In this document: positions 61,327 to 64,000 of the stretch, in pieces
How positions within the stretch are numbered: the first letter of the stretch is position 1
Layout of the letters: each line of letters opens with the position of its first letter
Source of the DNA: Pseudomonas sp. NKUCC02_KPG
GTDB lineage: Bacteria > Pseudomonadota > Gammaproteobacteria > Pseudomonadales > Pseudomonadaceae
DNA: 64,000 nt
Direction: 5' to 3'
Assembly (NCBI RefSeq): GCF_019345465.1
Contig: NZ_JAHKRC010000019.1
Location: 1 to 64,000 of the forward strand
Notes under the pieces: generated by a model
Database searches by the model: none
What the model saw: only the letters and a program-made list of their open reading frames with translations
Told to the model about the DNA's origin: nothing
Translations under genes and position numbers: made by a program

Positions 61327-61680
61327 GTCTGGACCTTTCTTGTTGTTATAGCTGTGCAAGTCTTTTTGCTTGCGCTGCCAAAGAGTGTATCCATCACCGT
61401 CTGCCCGCACGTAACGAAGAGACGCTCAAATGTCACAACCTGGTGACACAGAAGCAGGGTGAGGGCGTTTGGTTCCGAGGATATTTCAACGATGTCTGAC
61501 TCTGCTTTCCTGTAAGCCATAAAGCTGCCCCCAAAGCCACGTAAGGCATTTTCTGCGTTGACTGTAGGACGCATCCCGAAGTCGTTTTCCCACGTTGAAC
61601 CTGTAAATAACTTCAGCGAGTCTGCAACACATCGCCACGTTTCAAGAACGGATGCAGACACCCATCAGGAGATGAGACTC
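61327..61680. other. Divergent region between gtsA and the AP2-like gene
   Basis: No gene seen. A perfect inverted repeat TGTCAC-N6-GTGACA at 61431-61448 lies about 105 bases upstream of gtsA and may bind a regulator. A minus-strand open frame 61323-61661 overlaps the gtsA start and is rejected. Confidence 0.55.
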
Positions 61681-62328
61681 ATGCAGAAATATCGAGCAAC
61701 GGCCCAGAACCACTGTTTCATTTGCCCGATGGAGTATCCGGACGGTTGCCGCTACGCCTGGAAACTGGACATCCGGCGCTCAGGCAAAGTGCATGTCCAC
61801 CAATTCGACTTCGCCGAGTATGGCGGTGAGGCCGCGGCCCTGGATGCAGCTGAACATTTGCGCAACCAGCTGGTGCTGGAAATGCCCCAGCCCCTCACCT
61901 ATGAAAATCGCCAGCGCCTGACGCGCCACAACACCAGCGGGCACCCCGGGGTCTATCGGGTGCACGCCAACCAGATCCATTATTGGCGCGCCACGACCCG
62001 CATTCACGGTTACAACCTGAGCAAGAGTTTTCGTGTGGATCGCTATGGCGATGACGAGGCCAAGCGGTTGGCGCTGCAAGAGCGCGAGAGGCAACTGACC
62101 CTGTGCAACGAACCCTATGATGTGGCCATGGAAAAACTGCAGCTGCACTTCAGTCAGACCAGCAGGCGGGTGCGCGAAAACCGTATCAACGCCGCGATGA
62201 GCAGTCACCGCCAGCCAACGTCCATGATGGAAGTGGCCTCAGACCGCCCACTGGAACCCTTGCTACCCATCAGTGCCGAACAGGCGAGCCAGTCGATCAA
62301 TCGCCATTTCGCGGCAAGTGCAAAGTGA
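61681..62328 (+). CDS. AP2-like DNA-binding-domain protein
   Basis: Protein of 215 residues from ATG 61681 with GGAG nine bases upstream. The centre (NTSGHPGVYRVHANQIHYWR, then ATTRIHGYNLSKSFRVDRYG and DDEAKRLALQERERQ) has the three-strand-plus-helix look of an AP2/integrase-type DNA-binding domain. The N terminus has two Cys (CFICPMEYPDGCRY). The last 32 bases overlap the convergent gtrS 3' end. It sits between gtsA and gtrS, normally adjacent, so it is an insertion in the locus. Function unknown; sugar-linked regulation or a remnant of a mobile element are both possible. Confidence 0.65.
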   Translation: MQKYRATAQNHCFICPMEYPDGCRYAWKLDIRRSGKVHVHQFDFAEYGGEAAALDAAEHLRNQLVLEMPQPLTYENRQRLTRHNTSGHPGVYRVHANQIHYWRATTRIHGYNLSKSFRVDRYGDDEAKRLALQERERQLTLCNEPYDVAMEKLQLHFSQTSRRVRENRINAAMSSHRQPTSMMEVASDRPLEPLLPISAEQASQSINRHFAASAK

Positions 62329-63757
62329 CCCGCAGGCCGCCCACGCGCAGGTTTTGCAGACTGACTTCACCACCGTGGCTATGGGCAATACTGCGGGCAA
62401 TCCCGAGCCCCAGCCCGTAACCCTGCTGCTGCCCGGCCAGGCGAAAGTGAGGCTCGAAGACTTGCTCCAGGCGTTGCTCGGGCACCCCCGGTCCTTCGTC
62501 ATCAACGGTCAGCACAAAGGCCTGCTCATTGTCATCGATACGCAAGTGCGCGTTGTTGCCGTACTTGAGGGCGTTGTCGATCAGGTTGCCCATGCAGCGG
62601 CGCAGGGCCAGCGGCTTGCCGGGGTAAGGTTTGAGGGCTCGTCCCTGAAGGGTTACGCGACCGTTTCCCTGAGGGAGCAAATACGGTTCGATCAAGCAGT
62701 CGAGCAGGTGATTCAAGTCCACTGCCTCGATGTTTTCGTGAATGTCCGTATCTTTCACGCACTGCAGCGCACCTTTGACCAACATCTCCAGCTCATCCAG
62801 ATCGCGCCCGAACTTGTGCTGCAACTGCTCGTCTTCAAGCAGTTCGACCCGCAGGCGCAGGCGGGTGATCGGGGTGCGCAGGTCATGGGAAATGGCGCTG
62901 AACAACTGACTGCGCTCGGTCAGATAACGGCTGATGCGAGCACGCATGGTGTTGAAGGCTCGCCCCACTTCGACCACCTCACTGCCGCCTCCGATCTCGA
63001 CCGGCCTGACTTCATCCTCACCCAGCGACATGTCACGGGCCGCCCGGGCCAGACGCTTGAGCGGGCGGCTTTGCCAATGCACCAGCAAGCCGATGAACAA
63101 CAATAAAAAGACGCTGCTGAGCACGATGAACCACACCTGCAATGCCGGCAGTCCTTCTTCTTCGAGGCTGGTGTACGGCTGCGGCAACAGGGACGCGATA
63201 TACAGCCACTCGCCCGGCACCATCTGGATTTGCGTCACCAGCACCGGTGGATTGACCGGCTCAAGCGTCAAGGCGAAATGCGCCCAGGAACGGGGCAACT
63301 CATCGAGCTTGAGGCCCGCATTGAAAATGCGCAGGTCCTGGGGGCTGACAAACGTCACCGACATGTCGACATCGGGTCCCACCGCCTCGCGCAACACCTT
63401 GTCCACGGCGTCCAGCACCGCCTGTTTGCGCTGGGTCGGCGGCAATACGGGCATGTCCAGGGGCCTGTCATTGAGGCTCACCACAAACCGGGTTCCGCCC
63501 ATGCTGCGCAATTGATCCAGCACCAACGGACGATAGGCCAGCGGCAGGGAGCGCAGGTAAGCCACGGTCGCATTCATCGAGTGCGCCATGCTGCGCGCAC
63601 TGTTGACCAGCCCTTCGAGTTGCGTGGTGCGCAACTGCGACAGCCAGATCGCGCTCGACAAGGTTTGCGCCAGCAAAATGGCAAGCAACGTCAGCAGCAA
63701 CATACGCCCCAGCAATGAGCGGGGCATGTGCCATTTGCGCAGGAAATTAAAGGTCAT
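62297..63757 (-). CDS. gtrS: Sensor histidine kinase GtrS
   Basis: Protein of 486 residues: an N-terminal membrane helix (LGRMLLLTLLAILLAQTLSS), a periplasmic sensor region, a second helix (VWFIVLSSVFLLLFIGLLVH), HAMP, HisKA with phospho-acceptor His in AISHDLRTPITRLRLR, and HATPase (GNLIDNALKYGNN; GLGLGIARSIAHSHGG). It senses 2-ketogluconate/6-phosphogluconate-type signals and phosphorylates GltR. Its start overlaps gltR by 11 bases. Confidence 0.9.
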   Translation of the reverse strand: MTFNFLRKWHMPRSLLGRMLLLTLLAILLAQTLSSAIWLSQLRTTQLEGLVNSARSMAHSMNATVAYLRSLPLAYRPLVLDQLRSMGGTRFVVSLNDRPLDMPVLPPTQRKQAVLDAVDKVLREAVGPDVDMSVTFVSPQDLRIFNAGLKLDELPRSWAHFALTLEPVNPPVLVTQIQMVPGEWLYIASLLPQPYTSLEEEGLPALQVWFIVLSSVFLLLFIGLLVHWQSRPLKRLARAARDMSLGEDEVRPVEIGGGSEVVEVGRAFNTMRARISRYLTERSQLFSAISHDLRTPITRLRLRVELLEDEQLQHKFGRDLDELEMLVKGALQCVKDTDIHENIEAVDLNHLLDCLIEPYLLPQGNGRVTLQGRALKPYPGKPLALRRCMGNLIDNALKYGNNAHLRIDDNEQAFVLTVDDEGPGVPEQRLEQVFEPHFRLAGQQQGYGLGLGIARSIAHSHGGEVSLQNLRVGGLRVTLHLPRNGD

Positions 63758-64000
63758 TGCCGGACAAGACCTGAGCCGCCAACTGATAGCCGCTGCCGCG
63801 TACGGTACGGATCAACCGGGGGGGCTTGTCGGTGTCGCGCAGACGCTGGCGCAAGCGGCTGACGGCCATGTCGACAATTCGGTCCAGAGGCATCAGGTCC
63901 CGACCGCGGGTCGCATTGCCGATGGTGTCGCGGTCAAGAATCTGTTGCGGGTTATCCAGAAACAGCTTGAGCAACGAAAAATCAGCCCCGGACAGAATCA
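63747..64000 (-). CDS. gltR: Response regulator GltR, C-terminal part (cut by window end)
   Basis: Only the last ~83 residues are in the window. They form the winged-helix OmpR/PhoB DNA-binding domain (SLLKLFLDNPQQILDRDTIG, VDMAVSRLRQRLRD, LIRTVRGSGYQLAAQVL). The gene continues to the right. GltR with GtrS regulates the gts/oprB glucose uptake genes. A G7 run at 63818-63824 is read in frame. Confidence 0.88.
   Translation of the reverse strand, partial: ILSGADFSLLKLFLDNPQQILDRDTIGNATRGRDLMPLDRIVDMAVSRLRQRLRDTDKPPRLIRTVRGSGYQLAAQVLSGNDL

Noticed and set aside
61323..61661. Minus-strand frame of 112 codons in front of gtsA
   Set aside because: Overlaps the gtsA ribosome site and the inverted repeat; no family resemblance.
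1..64000. CRISPR array, prophage, integron, tRNA-linked island
   Set aside because: No regularly spaced direct repeats with spacers, no phage structural genes, no integrase and no tRNA gene were found.

Overview
This is a chromosomal segment of a fluorescens-type Pseudomonas. The evidence is an AraC-type ArgR with an aotJQMOP transporter, an Entner-Doudoroff/glucose cluster (zwf-pgl-eda, hexR, oprB, gtsABCD, gtrS/gltR), tandem fadD genes, and REP/REPIN elements built on the GGGAGCGGGCTTGCTCGCGA core. No tRNA, rRNA, CRISPR array, phage or complete insertion sequence was seen.

Layout. (1) 1-14.8 kb: arginine uptake and catabolism (aruC, argR, aotPOMQJ, all minus) followed by acsA. A very large LRR/NEL-type E3 ubiquitin ligase toxin gene (plus) sits between argR and aruC. 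(2) 15-18.2 kb: two small secreted proteins, one made of exactly five 13-residue repeats; nrdB without an adjacent nrdA; and a small XRE regulator behind a near-consensus LexA box. (3) 18.2-26.5 kb: metallo-hydrolase, MASE2-GGDEF diguanylate cyclase, glycerophosphodiesterase, PepSY protein, soluble GAF histidine kinase, GNAT, GyrI-like protein and AlaC-type aminotransferase. (4) 26.6-29.9 kb: gluconate regulon gntT-gntK/gntR with three AGCGCT-centred operator candidates. (5) 29.9-42.2 kb: BdlA-like double-PAS chemoreceptor, a 38-residue basic protein, peptide deformylase, BrkB-family protein, fadD1/fadD2 with a lipase-like hydrolase and a MaoC hydratase, a DUF2383 protein, and a DUF3820/class V aminotransferase pair. 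(6) 42.3-64 kb: eda-pgl-zwf, hexR, mutarotase, oprB, gtsDCBA, gtrS and the 3' end of gltR. Into this sugar locus two accessory blocks are set: an orphan TcB-TcC toxin pair (46.7-54.6 kb) and an AP2-like gene (61.7-62.3 kb).

How the genes work together. Sugars pass OprB, are taken up by GtsABCD under GtrS/GltR control, and flow through Zwf-Pgl-Eda under HexR. Gluconate enters by GntT/GntK under GntR. Arginine enters by AotJQMP and is degraded by the succinyltransferase pathway (AruC) under ArgR; half-sites matching the published ArgR pattern lie in front of both aruC and aotJ. Acyl chains are activated by FadD1/FadD2.

Most notable are the toxins. The TcC protein ends in a lower-GC domain with a DVD motif in a context like the catalytic core of clostridial glucosylating toxins. 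Two toxin genes (the NEL ligase at its 5' end and TcB at its 3' end) are each broken by a one-base frame error exactly at a C7 tract, while other C7/G7 tracts in the window lie in intact frames. This points to phase variation, decay or sequencing error, which must be distinguished experimentally.
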